Assembly: GCA_004123355.1 (NCBI GenBank)
Contig: SCHM01000005.1
Location: 744,001-808,000 of the forward strand
Direction of reading: 5' to 3'
DNA length: 64,000 nucleotides
DNA from: Amphirosellinia nigrospora
Lineage: Eukaryota > Ascomycota > Sordariomycetes > Xylariales > Xylariaceae
Shown here: positions 1 through 10,483 of the stretch, piece after piece
How the letters are laid out: each line of letters starts with the position of its first letter
Position numbering within the stretch: position 1 is the stretch's first letter
Position numbers and translations under genes: made by a program
Notes under the pieces: model-generated
Told to the model about the DNA's origin: nothing
The model's database searches: none
Seen by the model: the letters and a program-made list of their open reading frames with translations, nothing else

Positions 1-399
1 AACGAAGGCTCCATAATTTGTGCAGATCCGAAAAAAGGGGCACATGGCAGGTATGTCATATAAACAGAGGGCAAAACGCAAATCAAATTCAAGAAAATCA
101 ACTGCTCTTTAAACCCAAAGAGAACTATTTGTTGTTTTCTATTCTCGAATAACCTAAGCGGAGCTTAAAGGCCGAATAATGCGAAAGCAACAGGTCTAAG
201 TGTCTGCACCTATTCTCTAATTTCTGCCTAAGGGGCTTTTCATCAATTGGGCGACCAGAGTCATAATGGCATCTTTTAGAGTCAAGACAATCGGTTGGGA
301 CACTTTTTTTTTGTTAAGTGTCACGGTGCGATTAGCGTGGTAGTCGGAGAGAGAAAAGGGAATGTGAGAAACGTAGGGGGAAAAAAAAAAAGAAAATAC
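1..399. other. Intergenic, no gene seen
   Basis: I see no coding signal here. An A-run at 381-390 reads as a T-run on the minus strand, directly downstream of the tRNA gene, and is a good candidate for its polymerase III terminator. Confidence 0.5.
380..392 (-). terminator. Probable polymerase III T-run terminator
   Basis: A run of eleven A on the plus strand is a T-run on the minus strand, starting within about 20 bases of the tRNA 3' end. This is the usual fungal Pol III stop signal. Confidence 0.6.
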
Positions 400-522
400 T
401 GGCCAACGAGGGAATCGAACCCCCAGTGCCTAACGATACAGAGTAAATATGCTAAGTAAGGATTCTAACGCTGAGAACGCTAGGGGTTGCATCGCTAGGC
501 CGTACCGACTCGGCCATAAGCC
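400..522 (-). tRNA. Intron-containing tRNA gene, isotype uncertain
   Basis: Read on the minus strand, this stretch holds an A box (TGGCCGAGTCGG) and a perfect B box (GGTTCGATTCC), followed by a T-run suited to polymerase III termination. The D arm pairs GCCG with CGGC, and the T arm pairs GGGGG with CCCTC around the loop TTCGATT. The A-to-B distance is long. If the anticodon stem is TAGCG/CGTTA, a roughly 50-base intron follows base 37 and the anticodon would be GCA (Cys). The acceptor stem has a mismatch and the spacing between acceptor and D arm is one base short, so the isotype is not secure and a tRNA pseudogene is possible. The A box sequence also resembles tRNA-Leu and tRNA-Ser. Confidence 0.72.
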
Positions 523-1850
523 ACTCATGTTAAAATTTCTCATATAGTTCTTGTAGGCAGCAGGGTTAGGCTCGGGCCAGGCCCAGGTCATTACGTTTTA
601 GGACACGTGATGCTGGATAAAGAGCAAGGAGAAACTCTATGGCCAGGCATGAAGAATGTGCTGGAAGGGGCGGCTATGCGGCTTATTTTTAAGGTTGCTT
701 GATTACGATATCATAGATGCATGGTTTTGCCTATTGTCTCAACTGGACTCCAGACAGCTGGCAAAATAGGCCTGGTTTTTTTATTTCAATTTGCCTCATT
801 ACCAGAATCCTTAAGCTTGAATCAAGAGTTTTGGGGTGGCTACCTACAAATTTCTATAGGCGACGGGGATTCTTTACTGGTTGATATAAAATAAAAGATT
901 TCGAGGGCCCTCGGCAACACCAGCTGTCCATCGCCTACCACCCTATATAAAGCCTACTGTCACACGGATTTTCAGCCCTCGTTATTTGTTCCCTTTTGGG
1001 TTATATTGGCTACACAGGCCCAACGGAGGTCCGTTGGGGTAGCCCGAAATCTGTGTATATATAGGCTAGTCAGGTCCGAGTCCTCTGGAAAGGAATCTAG
1101 AGAGCAAGAGGTCCTTTGACGCCATAGCCAATTATTAGATCTGAAGGAATGAAGCTATTCCCAAGCCCTCAAACAGAGCCCTTGTGACACCTACAGACCC
1201 GAAGAGCTCTCCACAGGTCAAAAGGTAAGCAAAGGTAAGTTGGTGTAGACAGCCAATCATACTAGTTGCTGAAGGCTTAGATAGCCCTTTTCCACCTGAA
1301 CCTTATTGATTTTGTTCCCTTCCTACTTGCGAATAAGAGGCAGGTTAGCCAGAAGGAGCTTTATGCGGACAAGCTACGGGCCTTAGGTAGTTACAACACC
1401 ACACAGAATCCTAGGAGGCCAATTACCCGAGCTATTTATTGAATTAAGATCCGAGATTAGGGGTTTGAAGACTGTTAAAATAATATTTTCTGAAACAAAA
1501 GTTTACTTTAGCCTTAATTATCTAATTAAAATTCAAGTGTAATAAAGCTAATGCTAGGGTTCTATTATAAAAAGTATATATTTAAACATAGCTTCTGCCA
1601 GCTTATATTATATGACTATGATGAGTTGTGATGGCATGATTCTATGGAGGCAATCGTTATATCGGATAGCACCTCTGACCGTGGGTGCCTGATGCTACCT
1701 ACGCAAGGCTCCGTTAGGCATCATGTTGGAAACAAGGGCAGATTAATCAATACTACAATTGTCCGCTATTAGACATATGCGCACTTTGGTTACTAATATC
1801 ACGTTCCTCACTTATTATCGGTTTGCCCTAGGAACCAAGTTCTTGTCAAA
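523..1850. other. Gene-free stretch, AT-rich in its second half
   Basis: No supported gene. A perfect 9-bp hairpin lies at 1019-1038 (arms CCCAACGGA and TCCGTTGGG). The part from about 1440 to 1620 is markedly AT-rich. It may hold decayed repeat DNA, but I cannot name an element. Confidence 0.4.
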
Positions 1851-4800
1851 ATGGATGCCGGAGCCGCTGTGGGGGTAGTCTCGCTGGTCCTCCAAGTCTC
1901 TCAGGGTTTGCTAGATTACTACCAAGCCTGGGAAGGTTACAGCGATGATGTACGACAGGCCTATAATTGCATTGCCGACCTCAACAAGACATTTGCATTG
2001 CTAGATAAAAGGTTGCGTTCCATGTCCACTGTGAACCCAGGAAGCAACGTACTGAATCGAGTCGCGGAATGCCTGACGGCCTGTACGGGTGAAGTTCAAC
2101 ACCTCGAGAGAAAGCTGATGAAGCTGCACAAGCAGGATCCCAAAGGGTTTACCCAGAAAGCCCACGCTGGTGTCCTACGGGCGTTCTATCCCTTTCGCGC
2201 AAGCACCCTCGAGAAACTCAAGGAGATCGTCCAGGATTTAATGGTACATTTGAAGCTTGCGATACAAGTGCTGCTACTAGAGAATAGTGTAGAAACAGAC
2301 GAAGCTATCGCCCAAATCAAGGTTGGCGTCGATAACACTAACACCTTGGTTGCTAAAATCCACACAACTACGCTGGATACACAAACACAGACAGTAGCCG
2401 CTGCTGCTGGTGTCGAGATGCTTTTGAAAGCCGAGGAAACTGAACAACGAAGGCAGGTACTTAGAGCGCTCGAAGCGCCCAACCCATCTATCGAACACGA
2501 CGAAGCACGCAGAAAGTACGAACCTGGTACCGGAGACTGGTTCTTAAAATGCCAGGCCTATCAAAATTGGGTAACTGGTCTCTCCCACGTCTTTGGCTTC
2601 ATGGGAAAGCAGGGTGCTGTAAAACCGTGTTATGTTCTACAATTATTGAGGATGTGAAACGTCAACTGCCTAACCAACCCGGAAGTGTCCTTGCCTACTT
2701 CTACTTCTCTTTCTCAGATACGCAGAAGCAAAGCTACACCAACCTTCTGCTCTCCTTGGTTACCGAGCTCAGTCGAAGATGTGCCATACATCCAAAACTG
2801 CTAGCAGCCTACAACCAAACCCCTGAAAAGAAGCCTGACACGAGCATTCTTGAAGAAGTCTTGATTGATCTGCTTCGAGGAAGCCGGACCTCTTATCTTA
2901 TAATAGACGCACTAGACGAATGTCCAGAGGGCGGCAACCAGAGGGAGCAAGTTATGCAGGGACTAGAACGAGTCGCAAATGAATGCACCGAAACACGAAT
3001 TCTACTCACCAGCCGCAAAGAAATGGACATTTTGGAATTTATGCAGACGTGGTCGGTAGTCCAGGTCGCAGTAAACGAGGACAGCGTAAACGCGGATATA
3101 GACATCTTCGTTAAGAATACACTGGCTACCAATAAGAAGCTTCCTTCTCAAACTAAGGAAGAAATCGAACGCATGTTCCACCAGAAGTCGGATGGAATGT
3201 AAGGGACCTTGCTCTAATCACCCTTCTATATCGTGAGCCGTAATGCTAATATATCTCGCAGGTTCCGGTGGGCTGCGTTACAGCTCCAATCCATTCTCAA
3301 CCTGAAGATACTTCGCCCTAGATATATTTCCGCTGCGTTACGTGAAATGCCACGAAGTCTCGATGAAACTTATGAGCGTATTTTAGGCGCCATTGATGAG
3401 ATGTATTACGACGAAGTTCGGTTGGCCTTGGAGTGGCTCGCGTTTAGCGAAAGCCCGCTGTCTGTGGCCGAGGTGGGGGAGGCGTGCAGCATCCGCCTGG
3501 ATGAAACTAATGAGCCTTTTCTCGACGAATGCAACGATGAAATCATCTCCGGACTTCTCAGCGTTCTTTCGCCTTTAGTTCTTATTGAGCCAGTACCCGA
3601 GGCCGAGCGAATGCAAGCTGTGAACTCTCATCCGATGAAGTTCAGCTCTGAGCATTACGTCCAACGCATCCGCCTTGCCCATTTTTCTGTGAAAGAATAC
3701 CTTATGTCCAGTCGCTTGCGAGCTTCTCGGGCTTCTAGTTTCGCGCTTGGGAGCAACGGTCATTATGATCTGGCTCAGAGGTGCTGTGCATATGTGCTCT
3801 ACTTCACAAGCCAATGCAATGTAGCAATTGGGGAGCGACCACCTCCTATTGAAAGTAGCAATCGAGGAATAAGAGATCCAGAATTCATGCCGGACTTAAT
3901 ACCCTCCTACCCGCTATTACTCTATGCTGTCTCCCATTGGACAAGGCACCAAGGACTCGCGGAAAATGGGACAAATGCCCCTCCGATGAATGTCAATCTT
4001 CATCTCAAAATACTACAGCAGGGAAAAGTAAGAAAAACATGGCTCTTCCTCGTGGGCGACATGATAGATTGTGGCAGAGACCGCAATATATCGTGGTATT
4101 TCGCAGAAAGTGACTGGCAAGAAGGCACAAAGGCTATTTACTGGACGTCTCTCCTTGGATTCTATCACACGACATCTATGCTCTGCGAGCAAGCCACTCG
4201 TTCCGATTTGAACCACGTTGCTGGTCATTTTAAAACCGCTTTAGAAGCTGCTGCATTTGCAAAGGCAGTGAAGGTTGTGGGAAGGTTGTTGGAGGCGGGT
4301 GCGGACGTCAATCCTAAGGACGGAGGGCCTAGCCGGGCCCTTATACACGCTTCAATAGGCGGAAACACACAGATTGTCCAGATGCTGATCGACAAAGGCG
4401 CAATCATTAACGCGCCGGACGAGCTTTACTCCAGTGCCCTTTACTATGCTGTATATTGGCACAATGTTAATGTAATCAAGCTTCTCATCGATAATGGTGC
4501 CGATCCAACAGCAGCGGACGAAGATGGATCGACACCGTTACACCTAGCTTGCTCAGAAATTTACCTTGACGATATAGTGAAGCTACTCCTCGACAAAGAT
4601 CCCGACTTGACAGTAGCAACCGAGGATGGATGGACGCCGCTACATTGCGCTTCAAGTATGAACCACGCTGAGACAGTTAAGCTTCTCCTCCACAAAGGCG
4701 CCGATCTAACGGTAGTAACCAAGAATGGATTGACAGCGCTACACCTGGCTTCGTGGAATGGCCACATTGATGTAGTGAAGTTACTCCTTGACAAAGGTAT

Positions 4801-5721
4801 TGAAGTGAATATAGACCAAGATGGATGGACAGCGCTCCACTTTGCTTCATATAGTAACCATGTCGACGTGGTTAAGCTACTCCTCGATAGGGACTTTGAC
4901 ATAAGACTCGACAATGACGGATGCACACCTCTATACTTAGCGGCGGCCGAAGGCCATGTCGATGTAGTTAAGCTGCTCCTTGACAAGGGCCCTGACATGA
5001 GACCCGACAAAGACGGATACACACCTCTATTTGCAGCGGCGGTTGAGGGCCATTTCGATGTAGTTAAGCTGCTCCTTGACAGGGACCCTGACATGAGACC
5101 CGACAATGACGGATGCACACCTCTATTTGCAACGGCGGTTGAGGGCCATGCCGAAGTAGTTAAGCTGCTTCTCAAGAATGTTTCAACGGCGGATTTTTTG
5201 TGCAGAAGTTACAGTGGTCGGAGTCCAATTTTCTATGCGGTCATGACAGACCAAAATAAATTCTTCGATGTGCTTCAAACCGAACGACAATCAAACAGCG
5301 GGAACCATTTTGGTATAAGTGCATTATCCATTGCTGCCCGTTGTGGCCGGGAGCAGATAGTGGACCGGCTCCTTACTATACCGGATATTGACATTAATTC
5401 TGCAGACAGCTGTGGTCGCACGCCGATTTGGTGGGCTCTCAAACAAGGTCACGTTGAAATTGCCATCCGGTTGGAACAGCACGCATACCACTCGGCTTGT
5501 GCACTTCAATGGCCAACATACCCCTAGGGAATCCTGTGTTGTTTAGAATTAGTGGCAGATGGTGCGATATATGTCTGGCTAGCATGGATGAACCGTACTA
5601 TGGTTGTGAATACTGTGACGGTGGTGATTTTGATGTTTGTCGAGAATGCTATAAGCTTGGAGGTCATTGCCTGGTTGAATCCCACACACTAACACCTTGC
5701 AAGGAAGATAAAGATCTATAA
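1851..5721 (+). CDS. NLR-type STAND protein: HeLo-like domain, NACHT, ankyrin repeats, ZZ finger
   Basis: Fungal NLR-like receptor of the kind linked to non-self recognition and heterokaryon incompatibility. Residues 1-200 resemble the HeLo-like/STAND N-terminal domain (hydrophobic start, helical). The NACHT domain follows at about residues 250-430, with LWLHGKAGCCKT as Walker A and YLIIDALDEC as Walker B. About 13 ankyrin repeats span residues 775-1185, and a ZZ zinc finger (CDIC, CEYCDGGDFDVC, CRECY) lies at 1212-1262. One intron (3199-3261, GTAAGG to GCAG, branch TGCTAAT) joins the NACHT end to the next exon in frame. The frame breaks twice, near 2580 and near 5490, each equal to loss of one base; with both allowed for, the length is about 1,269 codons. 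Walker A has Cys where Gly is usual. It could be a decaying gene or an intact gene with sequencing deletions; conserved motifs on both sides of each break favour the second. Confidence 0.85.
3199..3261 (+). other. Intron of the NLR gene
   Basis: This 63-bp intron has a GTAAGG donor, TGCTAAT branch-like site and CGCAG acceptor. Splicing restores the reading DGM-FRWAALQLQS, the motif expected at this point of fungal NACHT proteins. Confidence 0.85.
4800..5180 (+). repeat. Near-identical 99-bp tandem repeats coding ankyrin units
   Basis: Successive 99-bp units encode 33-residue ankyrin repeats with the core HVDVVKLLLD. The last units (about 4900-5180) are almost identical at DNA level, for example the shared stretch around CACACCTCTATTTGCA. 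Such homogeneity points to recent duplication or concerted evolution, as is known for the fast-evolving repeat domains of some fungal NLRs. Confidence 0.8.
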
Positions 5722-6391
5722 CCTCGATATTGTTTTTATGTTTATTAAATCAGCAATACGTAAGTTTTATGAAAGAGGCACTACTGAGTGAAACGAGGGT
5801 TTTGTTGTCAGTAAAAAGATTTTTTAATTTGTTGGCTCTTACGTCCTAAATAGGAGATTCTATTTTTATTTCGGAAACCTCCTTGCCGGCCCAACCTATT
5901 GTTGAGTTCTGTAAAGGGGGACGATTAACCGAGTTATTAATACTACATAAATCAAAGACATTAATTTCCAACCAAAATTGAGCCAGCACCGCAACCCACC
6001 GCCTTCTCTATGCGCTCACGTGACAGATGTGCAATTACATGACCTGTTCCAAAGCCAACTTGCATGAGCGAGCCGAGAGGATATGAGAGGCTCACACGCA
6101 TGTGCTAAGATTTACAAATTCAGCTCATGCTACTGCCATTCTTTCGCTGAGCTCCATCAGCCTAACTACCGATGAATGCACAAAAATGCGAAGACTAGAT
6201 TCTTAAGATCTGGAAAGTAGAGAATTACGAGCTATCATCTTGAGCTACGTGTAACTGCCCTATCTCGGTAGAAATGAATAAAAGCACTGCCAGCCGAAGT
6301 CGAGCAGAATAGATAATATGTCTCGTCTCACACTATCTCAAATTTATGTTATAGCTTTTGATCCAAACTCCCTTTCAAACCTGAAGTTGAG
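5722..6391. other. Intergenic, AT-rich
   Basis: This stretch holds the 3' flank of the NLR gene and the promoter of the next gene. I see no further gene or clear element. Confidence 0.4.
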
Positions 6392-7123
6392 ATGAACGCA
6401 ACCGCTCCTTCACCTTTCGCCATGAATCTCCCCGAGCCAGTCAGAATGGGTCGATATCTTGGACCCGCCAACGTCATCCGCCCAATCTCAAAGATTCATT
6501 GGCGTGTTGCCACAATCAAGAATGGCGTTTATATTCTTCACAAGCTTACGCTCTTGTCCTCCGATCAAGGTGTCGATGTCATCCAGAAGCTCATCAAGTG
6601 CTACAAAGAGTCTCACAGCTGGCACATAAACTGGCTAATCACAGCTGTTCCTTTCAAGGTTCCAGTTGCCTATACAGCAACTATTTCTCCTGTACATACT
6701 TGCTGAGCCCTTACACGTGAATTAAAGCCTGACTTGTTATAGATCCCAATTAAAGCTATCTCACAGACTCTGCCATGTGTAGTGGACATTGAGGCTATGC
6801 ATCGCTGTCATGTAATCACAAATGCGCTACGAAAACCTGAGTGCCTCCCAGGCACCGCGGACTTGATCACATCTTACAACCGCTTCGCAGCCATTGACGT
6901 GGCGGAGGGGGAAACTTGTGCGAGGGATGTATTGCTGGTTCGCTTAGAGTTCAGCAGAGTCGTGTTCTTGGTATTTGTCATCTCGTCTATTATCTTCTCA
7001 GTTATCATTGGAGTCCTAGCTGGTATCTTTCAACAGAGTCTGAACACTGGATTCGGCGTATTTGGTGCTGTCGCGGGAGTGATTGGGATCATAGAAGGTT
7101 TCTTGACCTGGTCATTGAAGTAA
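6392..7123 (+). CDS. Small membrane protein with two C-terminal helices, function unknown
   Basis: Two exons, 6392-6691 and 6743-7123, give an unbroken 226-residue protein. The 51-bp intron has donor GTACAT, a CTGAC branch site and a TTATAG acceptor, and joins the exons in phase 0 (ATISP then IPIKAISQ). The first 150 residues are soluble, mixed alpha/beta in character, with no motif I recognise. The C-terminus carries two hydrophobic helices: VVFLVFVISSIIFSVIIGVL and, after a short polar link, FGVFGAVAGVIGIIEGFLTW. The second is glycine-rich. The start is the first ATG of a long open frame; a second ATG lies 10 codons in. Function is not inferred. Confidence 0.65.
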
Positions 7124-7661
7124 AGTGACGAGTTAATAGGGGCTAATATTCAAATTTAACCATTCTAACACCCAAGTCCAGTTCAACCTGGTGGGCATCG
7201 GAACTGAAATCTGTTTTTCGAGGGACGGGCAGCTTGGGTCTGGTTAGCTTGGTCGTTGGTGTTGTTATCGATGGCGAGAAAAGTTATTTCATAGGCGGAA
7301 TGAAGGCGTGGCTGAAACCAAGTAGCAACCTTCTTACCCAATTGTGTGAGACAGATAGATGCGACTACACCTGGGTGCGGCATTTGGTTATAGGTGTGCA
7401 GTTGCACATTGGGTTCTTTCGCATCTGCGCCAACACAGCATGGCGCGTCTGCACCAACATAGCAAGACGCGTCTGCGCCTCGTTTCCATTCCCTTCCCTA
7501 TTCCTGTGCCCTTTCTATTTAAACATGCATTGTTATTGCTTGGGCCTTAGGTAAATTCTGAAATGAAGTCTATCCTTTGCTCAGAAGGTGATCATCGTTG
7601 ACCAAGACAATTATTTCCAGCAGGAATTCCCCCCTCAGCAACTCCTCACAATATCCCGAGG
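7124..7661. other. Intergenic region with a short minisatellite
   Basis: This is presumed promoter and 5' leader of the following gene. The only clear structure is the 24-bp tandem repeat listed separately. Confidence 0.4.
7420..7479 (+). repeat. 24-bp imperfect tandem repeat (2.5 copies)
   Basis: Units CGCATCTGCGCCAACACAGC and CGCGTCTGCACCAACATAGC, each followed by four further bases, sit head to tail, with a third partial unit CGCGTCTGCGCC. The units differ by only a few changes. It lies about 200 bp upstream of the disordered C2H2-like gene. Confidence 0.7.
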
Positions 7662-9751
7662 ATGGTCTTACCAGTTGAATCGGGAGATTATCCCGATGTC
7701 ATTCCAACCGCGCCTGTGCTCCAGTCAGAGCTGCTACCACCATACGTACCGGGATGTCAACTCAATGGTGAAGAGCCGTTCCATCCAAGCTCCCAGGTTC
7801 CCTACACACAGAAGCGTGGCCTCACAATAGAGAAGGGCTGTTTAAACAGTCCCACGCAGAGTCTCTCGCTGAGGCATCTAGCGCGCACGCCGGTGACACA
7901 ATCGTTTGACGCCAGCGTTAGGTCCGCATTGCCACAGACACCAGATCTATTATGGCCGTCATCTGAGTCCTCGTCTTCCACACCTTCAACGGTGTCAAAA
8001 AACTGGACTCCAGAAATCAACTCTCGCTTCCGTAGTCTCGGCCAGGATTTGGCAGCACAATGGCCTCCTCGAAGACCAAATGTTCTCAGGAAAACATCCA
8101 GCTGGAATTCCAACCTCACGGTCGAGAATCGGCCATACGAGCCGGGATCAATTTGTTTAGATGAAGCGATGATGGAGTATCCATTACCGGGAGGGGTTAC
8201 GACTGATCGGGCTTATCTTAGTTCGACGGGCGAAGCAACCACGATACCCGGCACAGCACCCATTGACGTCAACTCCCCAAAACCCCCAATCCAATTCACC
8301 GTCCCAAGTTTTCCACCAACGACTTCGTCATCAGACTTCCTGGAGAATAAAGCCGATCCCTCCTATTATGTCACCAATCAGCTAAACTCGATGACAAGTG
8401 ACAAACAAGCAATGATACCAAGACCAGAACCTGATAACACAATGCCCACGCCAAGTGTTGATGATGGTGATACAGAATCCAGCGACACAGAATCTAGCGA
8501 CACAGAATCTAGCGACACAGAATTGAGCGACACAGAATCAAACATTGATGACGATGAATCTACTTTGTCGAACATCGAAACGGTTGTCAGCATTTTAGGT
8601 CCTGAGTATGGTCATGTTGCCCAACGGTTGATAAATAAACTTACATTTCGGGAGTTACCGTTGACCTACTCTGGTTTCCAACGGTCAGCAACCCAGGCAG
8701 ATGATACTGCAGGCTTGACTTCAGACACTCCCAGTGAGGCCTCATGTTCGTCTAAGACACCAGGTGGTGCCTCGTCCTCCGATATGGCAAGCAGCGCTTC
8801 ACCATTGAACACACCATTCCCCAGCCATGGCAGTGAAAAACGGAAGTCGACTGGGAAAGGTGATGGCGATGATTCCGGCGATGCGGATGAAAACGACGGT
8901 GATGGCCATAGGGATAAGCAATTTAAGCGAGCTGGATCTGAGCCAAAGCCGAGATACGACTGTCCTATTTTTAGAAGAGCTATTCCCCTGGGAGCATCGT
9001 CAAAAAATCGTTTATGCGCTCTAGGTGGGTTAGAATTCCGGCATGTTTGGTAAGTTATTCCAAAACTAGAAACTAAAACTTGCATTATCAAATTGTTCTG
9101 ATGTTCGGCAGGAACCATTTAACAAAGGTCCACCTTGGATGTCAAGTGTGCGGCAAGAAGCTCGACACCCACGTGCAAGTCACGACTCACGTACTAGAGA
9201 GGGGAAACGTCAACTCGACGTGTCAAGGAAACATGGAAGCAGGGTCACGTTACGAGATCGGTATAGAACTATGGCTACGCATGATGACCATATACAAGAA
9301 CAAGGCTCTTAACCACGAACAGAAGTGGAGAGAATGGTGGAAGCTGCTCTGCCCTAAGGCCGGGGACGCCGACATCCCCGATCCGCGACACCACGAAGGC
9401 ATCAGTCTCTCCAATATACCCACGCTACAATTTAAGTTCCATGAAATGTGGCAAGAATATCCACGTCTTCCACAACTAACCAACGAGCAAATACAAGACT
9501 TATCGACGCTACTGAGCAGGCTGTCGCAATTGTTCACTGTTGGTCAAGGCCCCCGAAACCCCAGGAAGTCTCGCCGCAAAGAAGCCTCGCCCCGCGTGAC
9601 AGAAGCGGAGCGAGTTGTGGTGCAAGCCAACAACACAAACATTCAGGATCCCCAGACGCTATCAGATGTTCTATATGGATGTGGTCAAGATGGTCTCTTG
9701 AGCTGGCCGGAAACTGATTGGGATGATGTCTTCGCTTCTAGTTGGAGTTAG
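7662..9751 (+). CDS. Disordered protein with C2H2-like zinc module
   Basis: Two exons, 7662-9049 and 9112-9751, give about 675 residues with no break. The intron (9050-9111) has a GTAAGT donor and CGGCAG acceptor. The first 430 residues are rich in Ser, Thr and Pro and carry a run of SDTES repeats (about residues 270-290). A zinc-binding module spans roughly residues 431-480: a CPIF start, a later Cys, then RHVWNHLTKVHLGCQVC, giving Cys, Cys, two spaced His and a CxxC pair. This is the layout of fungal C2H2-like proteins in which a Cys-containing segment precedes an HLxxxH motif. The intron splits that module exactly between HV and NHL. The C-terminal 200 residues are hydrophilic. Nuclear location and DNA or RNA binding are inferences. 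Confidence 0.75.
8468..8543 (+). repeat. 15-bp coding minisatellite, (SDTES)n
   Basis: Four to five copies of a 15-bp unit close to AGCGACACAGAATCT encode Ser-Asp-Thr-Glu-Ser repeats. The acidic Ser/Thr pattern fits casein kinase 2-type phosphorylation, which is an inference. Confidence 0.85.
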
Positions 9752-10483
9752 TGGTGCGCGTCTCAGAGAACTGGAGTGCTCAGCATTGTCGCCAAAGGTA
9801 TGGTGGCCAGCCAAGTGGCTGGTGCCACATAGGTAGGTAGTATTTAGCTCGGGACCTGCTGCGCGGGCCCATCACACTCTTTTCTCACTTGCAAATTCAG
9901 TACATAAACACTATTTCGGAGCCACGCCTTCTATTTTGTGTGAAGTAAACGCATCTCGAGTTAGACTGTGTTCGAGGTAAAACCAAAAAGTGGTCTGCGC
10001 GTTCTATCGGTCGAAGGGAAGCTAGCAAGCTATCCATGCACGATATCTCACGGCGTCAGACAACCTCAACACAATTGGTCTAGAAGTTCACGCTATCCCC
10101 ACACTATTAGATCAGCTCTACCCCAGAGTCAGTACCATAGTTGTGAATCCCTGCTCCGCAGCCCCGGTCCTATTAACATCGTACAAACTGGGGAAGCCTC
10201 CGCCCAGTTAGCTAAACTGTAGAATACACATGCCGCTGACAAGCTCCAGACCCTTCCCAGTTCGTTGACCGCTGCGGATCCTCGTCAAGGGTCTATCAGA
10301 CTAGGGACTTCCTCCGGGAAAGGGAATTGAAGAGAACGATGGCCCAAGCTCAGGTCATGTAATATAAGCTCTGTCTACAATAGCTTGCAATGTTCTTGTG
10401 TTTATCGTGCTAATCTCCTGGCGAATGTGTTCAGGGCTTAATCTAGGTCTTTAGTCCATCGTATCAGACCACTTTGCAGCAAA
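9752..10483. other. Intergenic, no gene seen
   Basis: I find no conserved coding segment. It serves as 3' flank of the C2H2-like gene and promoter of the transporter gene. Confidence 0.4.

Noticed and set aside
960-1250. Hairpin and promoter-like sequence that might be the end of a retroelement
   Set aside because: Only a 9-bp hairpin is clear. No second terminal repeat, primer site or coding remnant supports an element.
3575-5175. Long minus-strand open frames across the ankyrin region
   Set aside because: They are the complement of the repeated ankyrin code and simply mirror its periodicity.
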